From positions 1 through 38,614 of the forward strand of contig JAFVTX010000006.1 in assembly GCA_017503015.1 (NCBI GenBank): 38,614 bases of DNA, read 5' to 3'. The translations under genes were made by a program, and so were the position numbers. The notes beneath the pieces were generated by a model, which was given only the letters and a program-made list of their open reading frames with translations, searched no databases and was not told the origin of the DNA. The DNA is from Fibrobacter sp. (lineage in GTDB: Bacteria > Fibrobacterota > Fibrobacteria > Fibrobacterales > Fibrobacteraceae). Of the stretch, positions 16,575 to 24,320 are shown in pieces. How positions within the stretch are numbered: position 1 is the stretch's first letter; each line of letters begins with the position of its first letter.

Positions 16575-17074
16575 AAAAGAACCAAGTCCTAGATTTCATG
16601 GACACTCTTGAAAAGGGTGACAAAAAGCTTGACTCGTATGCGAAAATGTACGAGGCTCTGTCGGCGTTCCTGACGGATTTCGACTTCTTGAAAGATTCCT
16701 TGGGTTTGACTCAGCAGGATGTCGCCGAGAAGATGGGCACCACGCAGAGCGCCATCTCTCGCATAGCATCGCTGAAAACGAATCCATCCTACAAACAGTT
16801 GCAGAAGATGGCGGAGGCTGTCGGTGGCGAACTCCTTGTCACCCCGATGAAAAGCATGACCGTCCAGGTACCTTACGACATGCAAGAGTCCGTGCGCAAA
16901 CTGGCCGCAAGCGAGAACAAGTCGACAAGCGATTACCTGGAAGGCGTTTTTCGCAACGCCATAGAGTTGGAACGCTCTAGCTATATGCACCGAACACTCG
17001 CATTGAGCAAAGTTTGCGAACCGAGGACTGTATACAATTGCCACGGCAGAAAGCCTAAGCGGAAAATGAAATAA
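16571..17074 (+). CDS. HTH antitoxin with a ribbon-helix-helix-like C-terminal part
   Basis: An XRE-type helix-turn-helix is clear at about residues 37-75 (LTQQDVAEKMGTTQSAISRI). After it, about residues 97-135, a stretch reading MTVQVPYDMQESVRKLAA and then ENKSTSDYLEGVFRNAIE looks like a ribbon-helix-helix or Arc/MetJ-type fold. The 167-residue length exceeds typical HigA (about 100). The protein should neutralise the toxin and repress the operon through the palindrome at 16126-16143. It stops 1 bp short of the convergent acetyltransferase gene. Confidence 0.82.
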   Translation: MKKNQVLDFMDTLEKGDKKLDSYAKMYEALSAFLTDFDFLKDSLGLTQQDVAEKMGTTQSAISRIASLKTNPSYKQLQKMAEAVGGELLVTPMKSMTVQVPYDMQESVRKLAASENKSTSDYLEGVFRNAIELERSSYMHRTLALSKVCEPRTVYNCHGRKPKRKMK

Positions 17075-17075
17075 T

Positions 17076-17702
17076 TTACCCTAACTGTCCGGGCAGCACG
17101 AACTTTTCCTTCGGCGGGAATTCTACGTCGTACTTCTCGAACGCCTCGGGGTTTCGCATGGCGACAAAGTACGGTTCGGGGTCGCGGTAGCTGCCGGTGA
17201 TTCCGTTGAGGAACCCTTCTTGCAGTTCCTTGCAGAGGAAGTAAGGCGCGTCGCTTTCGGGGTCGTCGGCGTAGCGGATTCCCCTGGTGCTCGCGACCAC
17301 AAAGCCGCTCTTGCCGTAGAACGCGATGTTCCCGCAAATCAGGAGGCAGCCCGCGCCCATCTCGGTGGCAATTCGCATGGAATGGTCGAGCAATGTTTTC
17401 CCGTATCCCTTGCGCTTGTAGTCGGGGCGGATGCTGATGGGCCCGAAGGTCATCATGCGGATTTTGCGTCCGTCGTCGGCGTCGATGTGCGACCACGCGT
17501 ACATCACGTGCCCGATGATTTCGCCGTCCACTTCCAGCACGAGCGAGAGTTCCGGCACAAAGTCGGGCTCGCTCCTGTAGCAGTGCAGCACGTAATGCTC
17601 GGTGCATCCGGGACGGTACACGTTCCAGAAGGCTTCGCGGGTAAGGTTTTCGACGGTCTTAAAGTCGCGCGGTTGTTCCGTGCGGATGGTGTAATTTTTC
17701 AT
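17076..17702 (-). CDS. GNAT-family N-acetyltransferase
   Basis: The 208-residue protein shows the GNAT fold: the strand MTFGPISIRPDYKRKGYG with acetyl-CoA pyrophosphate-binding residues R..G.G (about 85-102), followed by helix KTLLDHSMRIA and the CGNIAFYGKSGF segment typical of YhbS-like enzymes. It transfers an acetyl group from acetyl-CoA to an unknown amine. GGAG lies 7 bases before the ATG. Upstream hairpins at 17721-17780 could control it. The substrate cannot be read from the sequence. Confidence 0.88.
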   Translation of the reverse strand: MKNYTIRTEQPRDFKTVENLTREAFWNVYRPGCTEHYVLHCYRSEPDFVPELSLVLEVDGEIIGHVMYAWSHIDADDGRKIRMMTFGPISIRPDYKRKGYGKTLLDHSMRIATEMGAGCLLICGNIAFYGKSGFVVASTRGIRYADDPESDAPYFLCKELQEGFLNGITGSYRDPEPYFVAMRNPEAFEKYDVEFPPKEKFVLPGQLG

Positions 17703-17720
17703 TGTTTATCTCCAGGTTGA

Positions 17721-17780
17721 ATTTTTATGACGGGCATAAAAATCGCCTTGGAAGACGGCCCAAGGAATGTCTCCCAAGGC
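17721..17780 (-). promoter_or_regulatory. Two stacked hairpins upstream of the acetyltransferase gene
   Basis: Reading leftward, a long hairpin (GCCTTGG and AGAC arms at 745-756 paired with 769-780, one mismatch, 12-base loop) is followed directly by GATTTTT, like an intrinsic terminator. A second stem, ATTTTTATG/CATAAAAAT (17721-17729 with 17735-17743), sits next to the ribosome binding site. A GGCCCAAGG segment in the loop (17757-17765) offers an alternative pairing to the first arm. This may be an attenuator for the acetyltransferase gene or simply the terminator of upstream transcription. Confidence 0.5.
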
Positions 17781-17885
17781 CCTAGACAATGAACCAAAAT
17801 TTGCTAAACAGCATCCAGTCTCCGTAAATTGGTACTAGCGGGAATATAGAATTTTTTTCGTGTAGTTCGTATTCCGCACATGAGT

Positions 17886-17910
17886 AGTTGTCAAGGAATA
17901 TTTGACAACT
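17886..17910. repeat. Inverted repeat downstream of the pectate lyase gene
   Basis: AGTTGTCAA and TTGACAACT are perfect 9-base arms around a 7-base loop. It lies about 50 bp beyond the stop of the pectate-lyase-like gene and has no T-run. It could be an RNA-stability hairpin or a protein-binding site. Confidence 0.45.
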
Positions 17911-17958
17911 GCCGGGGCGTTGCGGAAAGTCGGAATAGCCGACCCTATAACGGTACCC

Positions 17959-19743
17959 CTACCTCACCTGCACTTTCCGGATTTCGCTGCCGTAACGCAA
18001 AATATAGGTGCCGGGGTTCCTGAATTTTGCGCGGAGGGCTTCAGCGAGTGATTTGTCGCGGTCGGCAAAATCGCCACCGTTAATTTGTTCAAACCGCAAG
18101 TTTCCGAGAAGGCGTCCCTGCAGGTCGAAAACATTCGCGGCGCCACGGGTGGCGTGCAGCCCAGGTAAATGGCCGTTGCGGGGCATGGCGATGGAGGCGA
18201 CGCTTTCCGCGGAACTTGAAGACCCGACGACAGAGCCACTAGATTCCGGGTCAAGCCCGGAATGACGTGACGAACTCATCCCGTATTCGAACGCACCGAG
18301 GTCGGGTGCTTCGCCCACAAACGGGAATCCCAAATCTTCGCCCTTGTCGATAGCACGGCTCCCCTTCTTGAGTTTCAAGAAGCCCACGTCTGGCAAGCTA
18401 CCGTCGGCGTTACGCGGGCCCAGGATTCCCGGAATCGTCGAGAGATCCTTGCCGGTGACGGTCATGCTCGGGTCGTCGAGACTCTCAAAGTCATCTTCGG
18501 TCAAGTCAAGATTTAGGTTCCATGTGTTGTTCTCGCCGGCGGGGCATTCCACATAACGGTCGATGTTCTGGCTCGGTATATACTCCCAGCATTCTCCGAT
18601 TTGCGAGAGCTTATTCGGGAAGGCGATGTTGTTCTTGAGTACGTGCGCATTGTCACCCGTAAGCGGAGCCACCTCGGCAAGACGGTTGCCTTCGGAATCA
18701 AAGAGTGTCGAAGCCATGCTGAAGGCCCGGTCCACATTCATGTACGAAGTATTGTTGAGCCACTTGCTGCCGGCACCGGTGTAGTTCGCGTAGAAGCCCG
18801 TGGACTTGTTTTTCCAGGCGGCGCAGAACTTGATGGTATGCCGCCCGCCGCCGAGGGTGCTCTCGCCCATCTTGATACCGTGTCCGTTGCCGTTCTTCGG
18901 GTTTCCAAGCCCGTAATCGCTGTAGCCGTTCCCCATGGCGTAGCAGTTCTCCAGCACCACGGGGAATTCCTGGTTGATGAAGTCAAAACCGTCGTCGCTG
19001 TTCCACCAGGCGCGGCACCCGATGAACTTCGTGGTATCGCCCTCGCCGGGTTTTTGGTAATGCGCGCCAAAGCCGTCGGCATTTTCGCCGTCGCCCTGCC
19101 AGCCCAAAGGATCGTAGTTGTCGTGCGCGTCGCAGTTCAGGAATATGTGTCCGCCGCCATCCGGCGCGCCGTCGTTCGCGAAGAATCCGGGACCCGCATT
19201 GTGGTGGCTGTCAATCTGCTCCAAGAAAATGTGCTTGCTCGCGTAAAGAAACACGCCGGAATTCGAGTTGTGTTTCATAGGCGTGTTGCGGACATCAAAA
19301 CCCTTCAAGTGCAGGTACTTCGCCGAAATCACAATCGGCGACGTGTACATCGCGCCCTCGGGAGTGCCGTCGCTATGTTCCACGCCTGCCGCCACGGGCA
19401 AGTTCGCGCCGTCAAAAATCGGGCGCTCGCCCGGATAGGCCAGGTAATGGATGCGGTTGTCGTCGCTCTCGCCGCTTGCCGTGAGGACGATTGCCGCAGT
19501 CATCCTGTAACGCTCGAAAAAGACCGTATCGTGCAGGTCGTAGATGCCGCCGCGTACCCACACGGTGTCGCCCGCGTGCACCACCTTGTTCGCCTTGTTG
19601 AGCGAGGCGAAGGGTTTTGCTTTTGTACCGGCGTTGTTGTCGCTGCCATCGGTGGCCACATAGTAAACGGCACCGAAGGATTGCACCGCCGCGAGGGCGA
19701 GCGAGAATGCAAATACTCTACTGTTCCATTTTTTCAGGCGCAT
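17959..19743 (-). CDS. Secreted pectate-lyase-like beta-helix protein, PL9 type
   Basis: The chosen ATG at 19743 has GGAG six bases upstream and starts a signal peptide (about residues 1-24, hydrophobic FAFSLALAAVQS). A right-handed parallel beta-helix follows. Residues match the PL9 calcium and catalytic pattern: D223 in NADGFGAH, D250/D251/D254 in WWNSDDGFDF and candidate catalytic K291 in GIKMGE. The enzyme would cleave polygalacturonate by beta-elimination outside the cell. A Ser-rich linker, then FDLQGRLLG and a final GTYILRYG segment, resemble a C-terminal sorting domain (T9SS-like). The linker contains RHSGLDPESS, the translation of a palindromic repeat at 18242-18267. The family call is by motif. 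Confidence 0.82.
   Translation of the reverse strand: MRLKKWNSRVFAFSLALAAVQSFGAVYYVATDGSDNNAGTKAKPFASLNKANKVVHAGDTVWVRGGIYDLHDTVFFERYRMTAAIVLTASGESDDNRIHYLAYPGERPIFDGANLPVAAGVEHSDGTPEGAMYTSPIVISAKYLHLKGFDVRNTPMKHNSNSGVFLYASKHIFLEQIDSHHNAGPGFFANDGAPDGGGHIFLNCDAHDNYDPLGWQGDGENADGFGAHYQKPGEGDTTKFIGCRAWWNSDDGFDFINQEFPVVLENCYAMGNGYSDYGLGNPKNGNGHGIKMGESTLGGGRHTIKFCAAWKNKSTGFYANYTGAGSKWLNNTSYMNVDRAFSMASTLFDSEGNRLAEVAPLTGDNAHVLKNNIAFPNKLSQIGECWEYIPSQNIDRYVECPAGENNTWNLNLDLTEDDFESLDDPSMTVTGKDLSTIPGILGPRNADGSLPDVGFLKLKKGSRAIDKGEDLGFPFVGEAPDLGAFEYGMSSSRHSGLDPESSGSVVGSSSSAESVASIAMPRNGHLPGLHATRGAANVFDLQGRLLGNLRFEQINGGDFADRDKSLAEALRAKFRNPGTYILRYGSEIRKVQVR
18242..18267. repeat. REP-like palindrome inside the pectate lyase gene
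   Basis: ATTCCGGG-tcaag-CCCGGAAT with GACG flank (18243-18263) is the palindromic GTCAT-type element seen in intergenic copies at 26.8 and 28.2-28.5 kb. Here it is in frame within the linker between the beta-helix and the C-terminal domain. Confidence 0.75.
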
Positions 19744-19771
19744 GTCCGACTCCGCGAATTGTCCTAATCCA

Positions 19772-19797
19772 CAAAAAAGCACGGGCAAAGCCCGTAC
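19772..19797 (-). terminator. Rho-independent terminator of the HEAGH-protein gene
   Basis: On the minus strand GTACGGGC-ttt-GCCCGTGC (8-bp stem with one T-G pair) is followed by six T residues. It lies between the HEAGH-protein stop and the pectate lyase start. Confidence 0.85.
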
Positions 19798-19835
19798 TCA
19801 TGAATATACACTATTTTCGGAGTATTGGGTACAAA

Positions 19836-20321
19836 TTATTTGAAAATAGCCTCGATATCGGCGCGGCTCAGGTAGGTGCGCTCGTTCAGGGCCTGCGCAA
19901 TCTTGCAGAGCTGCGTCTGGCAAGCCATCAAAATGTTGTAATCCTGCTCGACCACGTTCGTCTCGGCCAGCTGAAAATAGTAGCACGCCGCCTGGAACTT
20001 CTGGTAATCCGGATCGCTCTTGTAGAGTTCCATGGGCAGTTCCTTCATGACGGTATCGAGGTCGCACTTGAAATCCTTGCGCATCAAAAATTCCGCGATG
20101 TGACCCGCCATCGCGATATGCGCGTCGCCCTCGAGTTCCGTACCCGCGATGTGCGTGGTGCCCGGCTGCTCCCTGGAATTGTTCATCTTCACGTAATCCA
20201 GCGGGCGCTTGAATAAAAACGCGACAAGCGCGTGGCCCGCCTCGTGATTGCACAACTTCTTGAATTCCTCTTCCCCGAAAAACTCCACCAGCGATTCATG
20301 CGTCAAGACTTGTTCCGGCAT
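19836..20321 (-). CDS. Small HEAGH metalloprotease-like protein (FtsH peptidase-like)
   Basis: The 161-residue protein carries HEAGHALVAFLF (H26, E27, H30), the zinc motif of M41/FtsH-type peptidases, and later AGHIAEFLM as in the M41 helix that follows. It lacks the AAA+ ATPase and membrane parts of FtsH; family members are usually over 600 residues. It may be a stand-alone protease or a non-catalytic relative. The third zinc ligand is not identified with confidence. GGAG is seven bases before the ATG. The gene is divergent from the flavin reductase gene. Confidence 0.7.
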   Translation of the reverse strand: MPEQVLTHESLVEFFGEEEFKKLCNHEAGHALVAFLFKRPLDYVKMNNSREQPGTTHIAGTELEGDAHIAMAGHIAEFLMRKDFKCDLDTVMKELPMELYKSDPDYQKFQAACYYFQLAETNVVEQDYNILMACQTQLCKIAQALNERTYLSRADIEAIFK

Positions 20322-20503
20322 TGCGAAACTCCTTTTTTAGCCGGATAAAATATATGAAAAAACTCCCCTACTCCAGGTACCATACCGTTTCGACAGTATC
20401 TCCGGTTTTTTAGCGGGCATCCTTCACGGCAGACTCCAAAATCTGGAGTTTCACGTCGTGCACGTCCTTTTTTTGATTATCTTTAATGAAAAAGGAGCCA
20501 AAC

Positions 20504-21061
20504 ATGCGCAAAAATCTCGGAATCAAGACCTACCTTTACCCCCAACCCACGCTGGTTATTGCCACTTACAACGAAGACGGCACTCCCAATGCCATGGTGG
20601 CGGCCTGGGGTAGCGTAAGCGACACCAACCAGGTGGCAATTTACGTAGCACACAGCCACAAGACCATGCAGAACGTCCTTGAGCGCAAGGCCTTTACGGT
20701 GAGCATGGCCAACGAAAAGAATATCAAGGCCATTGATTACCTAGGCGTAACCTCCGGCAACAAGGTCGCAGACAAATTCAAAAAATCAGGACTTACCGCC
20801 ATCAGGAGCGAAAACGTAGATGCCCCACTGATTGCGGAACTCCCACTTGCCTTGGAATGCAAGCTCGTGAGTTACGACGAAAAGACGGAATTGCTTCTCG
20901 GAGAAATCGTAAACGTGACTGCCGACGATTCGGTGCTCGACGAAAACGGCAAGCTTTCCGTCGAAAAACTCGCCCCTGTTTGCTACGATTCTGCTGGCCA
21001 CGGCTACTACGTGATGGAACGCCGAGTAGGTAACGCCTTCAGCGACGGAAAAACGCTTTAG
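20504..21061 (+). CDS. Flavin reductase family protein
   Basis: The product (185 aa) shows the flavin-reductase-like split barrel: VIATYNEDGTPNAMVAAWGSVS, then HKTMQNVLERKAFTVSMAN and later a LECKLVSYDEKTE strand. These proteins bind FMN and pass electrons from NAD(P)H or act as FMN-binding proteins. The ATG at 20504 is chosen because AAAGGAG precedes it; the in-frame ATG at 20486 would place the ribosome site inside the gene. It is followed 10 bp later by a lipoprotein gene. Confidence 0.87.
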   Translation: MRKNLGIKTYLYPQPTLVIATYNEDGTPNAMVAAWGSVSDTNQVAIYVAHSHKTMQNVLERKAFTVSMANEKNIKAIDYLGVTSGNKVADKFKKSGLTAIRSENVDAPLIAELPLALECKLVSYDEKTELLLGEIVNVTADDSVLDENGKLSVEKLAPVCYDSAGHGYYVMERRVGNAFSDGKTL

Positions 21062-21071
21062 GGAGGGCAAT

Positions 21072-21701
21072 GTGTTTGGGAAAAATTTTATGCACAGCAA
21101 GATTCTTGTAACGATTCCATTTGCTGTTGCGGTAATGACCGCATCACTTATGGCCTGCAGTGGCGACAACTCCAGTAATTCAATCGAGATACTGGAATCA
21201 AGTTCTGGCGCTGTCACTGCCAGCAGCAAAAATAACGCCGTTCCGGAATCAGGTTCTAGCGCATCAGTCGCAAGCAGCGGTACCGAAACAGCATCCGACA
21301 CTGTCTGGAACAAGGCAAACCTCACCTGGTACATCTCATGGCCCGACCCCGGTAGCGAAGAATGTGTCAAATACAACGGTTGCCAATGGGCGGGTTACTT
21401 TGCAGGTGTCAACGGCCAGCAAACCGAACAGTGGGTCAGCCAGCACAACATCATATCCATCCACGAAAAGGACTGGGACAAATACAAACTAAAAACATTT
21501 AGGCTACGAAAAAACGGGCAATCTATAGATGCCGTGGTTTATGACAAGTGCGCTGACAGTGATTGCGATGGATGTTGCACCCAGAATGCAGGCCAGCTCG
21601 GGTTCCTTATCGATATCGAAAGCTATTCGTGCGAAAGGCTTACCGGCGACAAGGAAGGCTGCGACGGCGTTGTCGAATGGACCTGCCTGGACTGCGAATA
21701 A
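21072..21701 (+). CDS. Cys-rich lipoprotein, possibly expansin/DPBB-like
   Basis: The GTG start is chosen since GGGAGGG lies six bases upstream. An N-terminal hydrophobic segment ends in the lipobox LMAC (Cys at about residue 29), so the protein is exported and lipidated. A Ser-rich linker follows (residues 30-75). The C-terminal ~130 residues contain eight or more Cys, with DAVVYDKCADSDCDGCC and a GVVEWTCLDC ending, which resembles the double-psi beta-barrel of expansin or barwin proteins that loosen plant wall polymers. The likeness is suggestive only. A surface role in plant fibre attack fits the neighbouring pectate lyase. Confidence 0.65.
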   Translation: MFGKNFMHSKILVTIPFAVAVMTASLMACSGDNSSNSIEILESSSGAVTASSKNNAVPESGSSASVASSGTETASDTVWNKANLTWYISWPDPGSEECVKYNGCQWAGYFAGVNGQQTEQWVSQHNIISIHEKDWDKYKLKTFRLRKNGQSIDAVVYDKCADSDCDGCCTQNAGQLGFLIDIESYSCERLTGDKEGCDGVVEWTCLDCE

Positions 21702-21707
21702 TCCCGG

Positions 21708-23072
21708 TTATTCCTGTTTGGCCGTTTCTTCTGCAGCCTCTTCGCCGTGATGGGGCTTGGAGACAAGGCTCATGTAGATGGTGCCGAGAATCGCCGCACT
21801 GAAGCTGCCCAGCAAAATGCCTAGCTTTGCGGAATCCTGACGGTCGCCTACATCAAAGGCAAGGCCCGCCACAAACAGCGCCATGGTAAAGCCGATACCC
21901 GCCAGCATGCCGCCACCCCACAGAATTTTCCAGGAGTAGCTGGGCCGCTTGGAAATGCCAATCTTTACGGAGAGCAGGCTGAACAGGAAAATACCGATGG
22001 GCTTGCCGAACACGAGGGCCAAGGCCACCGCACCCATCACGGGGACTTCTACACCACCCAGCTTAATTTCTACGCCGGCGTTGCTCAGGGCGAACAGCGG
22101 CATGATAAAGAAGTTCACCCAGGGCACCAGGGGCTTGAACAAGCGCTCCTGCATGGAAATGCTCTCGCGGGCACCCTGCTTGAGCATGGTAAATACTTCG
22201 TATTGCTCATTACGGTCCTTCGTTTCGCCAGAAAGCTTGCCGCCAATGCTCCCGGCAAACTGGGCCAGCTTGCCCTTGGCAAGAACTGCCTTCGCAGGCA
22301 CAGAAAGGCCCAGCAGCACACCCGCGATGGTGGGGTGCACACCGCTCTTGACAAAGAAGGCCCAGACGGCCACTCCGATGATATGGAACAGCAGCAAGTT
22401 CCTGATACCTATGCGGAAAAATACATTGATCAGGGCCAATAGGACAAAGCCCATGCCCAGGGCCGCAAAGTTGATTCCGTCACCACTGGGGTAACCGATA
22501 GCAATCACAAGGATAGCGCCGATATCGTCGGCAATAGCGAGAGTCAAAATCATCACGCGCAAAGCATGTGGCACCTTCTTGCCGAGAATCGCCATACAGC
22601 CCACCACGAAGGCGATATCGGTAGCCGTCGGGATTCCCCATCCGTGTCCGGCCCCTGCAGGGCAAAGAGCCAGGTAAATCAACGCAGGGAACAGCATGCC
22701 GCCCGCCGCAGCAATGATGGGCAAGCTCGCCGCCTTGGGGTCGTGCAGTTCACCATAGGCAATCTCCCCCTTCACCTCGAGACCGATGTTGAAGAAGAAG
22801 ATGGTCATCAGCGCATCGTTGATAAACCAGTGCAAGTCCGCAGCACCCACCCAACTGCCGATGGTCAAGGCAAAAGGCAAGTGCCAAACGTGGTGGTAAC
22901 TCTCCGGGCTCAGGTTCGCCCACAAAAGTGCCGCAACCGTCATGATGATAAGGACAATCCCACCCGTGGTTTCCACCTTCATCAGGCGTTCCATGGGCGT
23001 GATGATTTTCCGGATAGGGGTATCCGGGAACAATTCCTCAATCTTATCGCTGCTTGTTACTTTTGCGGACAT
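21708..23072 (-). CDS. nhaA: Na+/H+ antiporter NhaA
   Basis: The 454-residue inner-membrane protein has the NhaA pattern: FFFNIGLEVKGE, GHGWGIPTATDIAFVVG, and the ion-binding Asp pair in LTLAIADDIGAI (about residue 180), plus multiple hydrophobic helices. It exports Na+ in exchange for protons. AGG lies five bases before ATG. It convergently meets the lipoprotein gene (6 bp gap) and is 25 bp downstream of prs on the same strand, so it may be read with it. Confidence 0.95.
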   Translation of the reverse strand: MSAKVTSSDKIEELFPDTPIRKIITPMERLMKVETTGGIVLIIMTVAALLWANLSPESYHHVWHLPFALTIGSWVGAADLHWFINDALMTIFFFNIGLEVKGEIAYGELHDPKAASLPIIAAAGGMLFPALIYLALCPAGAGHGWGIPTATDIAFVVGCMAILGKKVPHALRVMILTLAIADDIGAILVIAIGYPSGDGINFAALGMGFVLLALINVFFRIGIRNLLLFHIIGVAVWAFFVKSGVHPTIAGVLLGLSVPAKAVLAKGKLAQFAGSIGGKLSGETKDRNEQYEVFTMLKQGARESISMQERLFKPLVPWVNFFIMPLFALSNAGVEIKLGGVEVPVMGAVALALVFGKPIGIFLFSLLSVKIGISKRPSYSWKILWGGGMLAGIGFTMALFVAGLAFDVGDRQDSAKLGILLGSFSAAILGTIYMSLVSKPHHGEEAAEETAKQE

Positions 23073-23097
23073 AAATACCTATGAGCCGTTGAATGGA

Positions 23098-24267
23098 TTA
23101 AAAGAACTGGGGCGGCCAACGGGGGTTCTTGGAGGACATGTCGATCTTGTAGAAGTCCTTCTCGAAACGTCCGTCGTCCAGACCGTACATCTGCATCACG
23201 TGGCGGGCAATCCACTTGCCGAGCTTCATCACGGTGAGCTTCTTGCGGAGGCGGCCCTGGCAGTCGCGGTTCATGATGTCGGGCAGAGTAGACGTGGTAA
23301 GTATTTCGTCGATGGCCGGGCTGTTCAGCTTTTCGCGGGCCTCGGGGCTCGTGTGGAAGTGGGTCACGCCGAAGCACACGCGGTTGGGATTCCCCTTCTT
23401 GATGTGTTCGCAGCACTGCACAATCGTAGTACCGGTGCGGACCATGTCGTCGAACACAATCACGTCCTTGCCTTCAATTTCCTCGATGCTGATGTCGGAA
23501 AGTTCCGGGTTGAAAGTCATGCTGATTTCACGTTCACCGGTACGGACCTTGTCCATCACCACGCGCTTGCATTCGGGCAGGTCCAGGGCCTCGTAGACAG
23601 CGTTCATGAAGGGGCGTGCGCCCTTGTCCGGAGAGACAATCACCAGGTTGTTACCGTCCTTGCCGGTCTGCACAAAATTGCTGTTCTTGATGTAGTGGGC
23701 GTAGGCGTCCGTGGGAATCAAATTGTGGAAATTATCCTTGCCGAAAATGTCGGCGAAAAGGTTCTGCACCTTCACGCTGTGGTTGTGCACCGTCACCACG
23801 GCATCCACGCCAGAAGTCTTGAGGAGCTGGGCATACAGGAGGCTGGTGAAAGCCTGTCCGTCAAATTTCTTGAGGTCAATGTCCGGGCGGTCCTTTTCCA
23901 GTTCGCCTACGCGGTGGGGGCCGCGGTCCTGGGCGCTGTAGAACAGGTCCGGTTCAACCAAGACAACCTGTTCGGCGCCGTTGTCCTTGGCGGCGCGGGC
24001 CAGAATGCAGTTGCGCATGGCGTAGTCGTTACGGCTGCGTTCATGGTTCGAGACCGAGCAAATCAAGACAATCTTCCCTTCCAGGCGACGGCCGATATGT
24101 TCCATATCGTCCACGTCCAGGCCGTAGCGGGGGCAGAATTCGGAGTTTGCAAAGGTCTTCAGGGAGACCACGTCGGAAATATCTTCACGAAGACCGATGT
24201 ACTGGGCCATGTCGATGGCAAAGGGGTCGTCGGTGAAGTTGCCGGTCACGATAAAACGATCAGACAT
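23098..24267 (-). CDS. prs: Ribose-phosphate pyrophosphokinase
   Basis: The 389-residue enzyme makes PRPP from ribose 5-phosphate and ATP for nucleotide synthesis. It has SNHERSRNDYAMRNC near the nucleotide site, a central VSPDKGARPF segment and the PRPP loop VIVFDDMVRTGTTI (about residue 265). It is longer than the usual ~310-residue enzyme, with inserts and a C-terminal extension. The ATG at 24267 is preferred (AAGG upstream) over one at 24297. Confidence 0.92.
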   Translation of the reverse strand: MSDRFIVTGNFTDDPFAIDMAQYIGLREDISDVVSLKTFANSEFCPRYGLDVDDMEHIGRRLEGKIVLICSVSNHERSRNDYAMRNCILARAAKDNGAEQVVLVEPDLFYSAQDRGPHRVGELEKDRPDIDLKKFDGQAFTSLLYAQLLKTSGVDAVVTVHNHSVKVQNLFADIFGKDNFHNLIPTDAYAHYIKNSNFVQTGKDGNNLVIVSPDKGARPFMNAVYEALDLPECKRVVMDKVRTGEREISMTFNPELSDISIEEIEGKDVIVFDDMVRTGTTIVQCCEHIKKGNPNRVCFGVTHFHTSPEAREKLNSPAIDEILTTSTLPDIMNRDCQGRLRKKLTVMKLGKWIARHVMQMYGLDDGRFEKDFYKIDMSSKNPRWPPQFF

Positions 24268-24320
24268 AATTACGCCTTGATGTTGGAGTTGATGCATTGG
24301 GTAGCGGAAATATAAAATTT

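Noticed and set aside
18601-19767. Long + strand open frame opposite the pectate lyase gene
   Set aside because: Val/Ala/Arg-rich composition typical of the reverse strand of a GC-rich gene; no motif or start signal.
22942-24315. 457-codon + strand frame opposite prs
   Set aside because: Antisense of a complete PRPP synthase gene with the PRPP loop; His/Val-rich shadow composition.
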